Of a stretch of 64,000 nt of DNA, positions 62,403-64,000 are shown piece after piece. The number at the start of each line of letters is the position of its first letter. The first letter of the stretch is position 1. Position numbers and translations under genes: made by a program. The notes beneath the pieces are model-generated. The model did not search any database. It saw nothing but the letters and a program-made list of their open reading frames with translations, and was not told where the DNA came from. Source of the stretch: Rhyacichthys aspro (taxonomy: Eukaryota > Chordata > Actinopteri > Gobiiformes > Rhyacichthyidae); assembly GCA_036850595.1 (NCBI GenBank), contig CM072168.1, positions 18,467,982 through 18,531,981 on the forward strand, given 5' to 3'.

Positions 62403-62500
62403 TCAAATGGAAAAAAAAAAAAAAATCAAAATTTTTTCCGTTCTTTTTTTTTTCCCCAAAAAAAAAATTATTTTTAAAATAAATAAAAATTAAAAAAAAT
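62403..62500. repeat. Poly-A/poly-T low-complexity tract
   Basis: Alternating runs of A and T broken by ccccaaaa; no other content. Confidence 0.85.
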
Positions 62501-62577
62501 ACACTTTTGTATAATTACCATGAATTTTGACATTTGTTACACTTTCAATTGTGTTTTTTGTTCCATGCCTAAGCAGA

Positions 62578-62610
62578 CCCCCCCCCCCCAGGCCGTCCCC
62601 CCCCAGCCCC
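62578..62610 (-). repeat. Poly-C tract; G-quadruplex potential on the minus strand
   Basis: Runs of 12 C (62578-62589), 8 C (62597-62604) and 4 C (62607-62610) with short spacers. The complementary strand has more than four G-runs of three or more within 33 nt and so meets the usual quadruplex pattern. The G-rich strand is the template strand for adcy5. Confidence 0.75.
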
Positions 62611-62703
62611 AAACAACAAAAGCCAAAAACACAAAAAAACCATATTAAAAAAAACTCGGAAAATGGATTTGCAATAGACATAAAATAGAAAATTCAGTTT
62701 AAT

Positions 62704-62830
62704 TCTGTTTATATTGTCCATTATCACATCAACAATTGCTTCAAAGGGCTTTACAGAGACAAAAAAAACAGTATGGGACAGAGAAACCTCAGGACGGACA
62801 GGACAGTCGATATATACTAAGGTCAAAATC
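62704..62830 (+). repeat. Dispersed fish repeat fragment (probable)
   Basis: tttatattgtccattatcac, 'gcttcaaagggctttacag' and 'agagaaacctcaggac' resemble a common fish interspersed repeat (tcacaaattgcctcaaagggctttacag type). Short fragment without ends. Confidence 0.45.
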
Positions 62831-63176
62831 TGCTTGAATATTACAAAAAAAAAAACACTAAAAACACTAAAATTGTGTTTCAAAGATGGTTTATTACTGT
62901 TTAAAGCCTGTACTTGTTTTTTATACAAACTAATACATTCCCGTAAACCGTTTAAATATGAATATACAACACCTCTCTGTGATCTTGCTGTAATTGTCAC
63001 TAAACGGCTTGTTCTGTTTGTGCCGTAGTGAAAACCACACTGTTCTTTTAGGATAATGTTGAATAAGTGAATGTACATAAGCTGCTGTGTTTTAAAGGTG
63101 AAACTGCTGTTATTTTCCAACCTGCTGAGCTCCTTATGTTTCTGTTTTAAACTAATTATCCTCTCTGTGTTTTTAG

Positions 63177-63199
63177 GGTTTTGAAGACCCCAAGGACAA
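63177..63199 (+). CDS. adcy5: adenylyl cyclase type 5, 23-nt micro-exon in C1b
   Basis: Acceptor gtgtttttag ends at 63176 and the donor is GTGAGT at 63200. It encodes GFEDPKD plus two bases (AA) of the next codon, probably Lys. It joins the previous exon to read ...KEMKRMGFEDPKDK, the ADCY5 C1b sequence as I know it. The exon is tiny, so gene finders are likely to miss it, but the reading frame, flanking sites and protein match all agree. The next coding exon is outside the window. Confidence 0.92.
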
Positions 63200-64000
63200 G
63201 TGAGTACCGTCTTTATGTTCTTTTATTTGGACACAGACTCACACTGGAGCTGTAAAAACACTGTCCATCACTGAGATAAAATCAGCACATCCAGAGGGAG
63301 AGATGGACTTAAAGAACAAAAACAGGGGAACATTTTGTTTTTATTTCTCCAGTCCTAAAATCAGACTGAAGGCTGCTGATGCTTTTGTTTTAATAAGACG
63401 CTTAAAGCAGGAACAAAGCCCAAATGTTACTGGATACTGTAAACCATACTGTCCTAATCTTTGCCGCAGTGCTGTTAATATAAACAGAAAAAAGTGACAG
63501 GCCTACGGAGGAATACATTTACCTAGAAATTGAGATTATATTGTATTTGGACTTCCTTAAACTTAACGATTGTTTAATATTTGACAGTTTTTTGGCAGAA
63601 CATGTGACTATGAACACGCATTTGACTCAGAGAACAGAGCCGTGTGGATTTTTCAGATACAAAACACCGACTCTGAAGCCTTTTTTACAATAAAGGGGCC
63701 CAAATATTCATATTCTAACTCTAATTTTGGTCGAATCGTGTCTATCTCACTGACACAGGACTCAGGTTATCGCAAGAGATTAGTGAGACATGCTTTACGG
63801 CAGAAATATTTCTTCCAAACTTACTCTTTTGAATAGTCTCTACTTGTAAACAAATGACGTCTGTGTTAATGGCGCCGCTGTCAGAGTTTGTAGAGGGATC
63901 TGCGCCCTCTACTGGAGAAAACTTACACTGTTCCTTTTTAAGTAGCTGTAAATCACACACGTCAAACTCAAGGCTCGGGGGCCAAATGCGGCCCTTTGCA
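63200..64000 (+). other. adcy5: Start of the next adcy5 intron (partial)
   Basis: Begins GTGAGT. Sequence is AT-rich with no recognisable exon up to the window end. Open frames at 63303-63497 and 63642-63836 show no known domain. The last 45 bases are the start of a repeat element. Confidence 0.85.
63954..64000 (-). mobile_element. hAT-like minisatellite element, first bases of a reverse copy
   Basis: cacgtcaaactcaaggctcg followed by ggggccaaatgcggccctt is the reverse complement of the right arm of the element at 29094 (aagggccgcatttggccccc, 'aggccttgagtttg'). The copy runs off the window, so its length is unknown. Confidence 0.7.

Larger units (their letters stand above)
59331..63176 (+). 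other. adcy5: Intron between adcy5 exons (3,846 bp)
   Basis: GTGAGG...gtttttag. Contains a 22-bp tandem duplication (61221), (AAAT)n at 62248, homopolymer tracts at 62403-62610 and a dispersed repeat fragment at 62704. The remaining sequence is AT-rich with no gene seen. Confidence 0.9.
37372..63199 (+). other. adcy5: adcy5 gene, internal segment (eight coding exons)
   Basis: Eight exons of 150, 122, 112, 128, 159, 142, 138 and 23 nt join in one frame (974 nt, about 324 residues) with canonical GT/AG borders throughout. The product is a membrane adenylyl cyclase that turns ATP into cAMP and pyrophosphate at the plasma membrane, activated by Gs-alpha and, for types 5 and 6, inhibited by Gi-alpha and low calcium. 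The segment spans the end of membrane domain 1, the linker helix, C1a and early C1b. If exon 1 is single as in mammals, these are exons 2-9. Upstream and downstream exons lie outside the window. A duplicated fish paralogue (a or b) cannot be told apart here. Confidence 0.93.

Noticed and set aside
62569..63120. 183-codon minus-strand open frame
   Set aside because: Starts next to a poly-C tract giving a Gly-rich tail and has no recognisable domain; opposite strand to a well-supported gene, no codon signal visible.

Overview
The window is vertebrate nuclear DNA, most likely from a teleost fish. It holds short exons with consensus GT/AG splice sites inside long AT-rich introns, many microsatellites, and several non-autonomous DNA transposon families and SINE/LINE remnants of a fish-like kind. 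I see no bacterial, viral or organellar gene set. The species cannot be named from the sequence alone.

The only gene I can support is an internal part of an adenylyl cyclase on the + strand, best matched to adcy5 (type 5 membrane adenylyl cyclase). Eight consecutive coding exons lie at 37372-37521, 39414-39535, 51271-51382, 55066-55193, 56214-56372, 57929-58070, 59193-59330 and 63177-63199. They join in one frame with no stop and total 974 nt. They encode the end of the first membrane domain, the linker helix, the whole first catalytic half-domain (C1a, with both metal-binding aspartates) and the start of C1b. The choice of adcy5 over adcy6 rests on the exon 59193-59330 plus the 23-nt micro-exon, which read like ADCY5 C1b and not like ADCY6. 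The large first exon (N terminus and most of the first six membrane helices) is not seen and should lie upstream. The second membrane domain and C2 should lie downstream.

Layout: 1-37371 is read as intron 1 (5' end outside the window), with no recognisable coding exon. It carries a hAT-like element, SINE remnants, two members of other repeat families, and several CpG-rich islands that could be enhancers or an alternative promoter. 37372-63199 holds the eight exons; the 11.7-kb intron 39536-51270 contains a 21-bp minisatellite of about 31 units, four more transposon or repeat copies and CpG-rich islets. 63200-64000 is the start of the next intron and ends in the first bases of another hAT-like element.

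The most noteworthy structures are repeats. A hAT-like non-autonomous element carries an internal 21-bp minisatellite that turns around into an inverted arm, with recognisable target-site duplications in two copies. The same 21-bp unit forms an array flanked by 66-bp direct repeats. A second family with ACAGGGTTC ends is present five times in one orientation. There is also a composite TGATGCAAT/TGACGTCA site in intron 1. I found no convincing new protein system.
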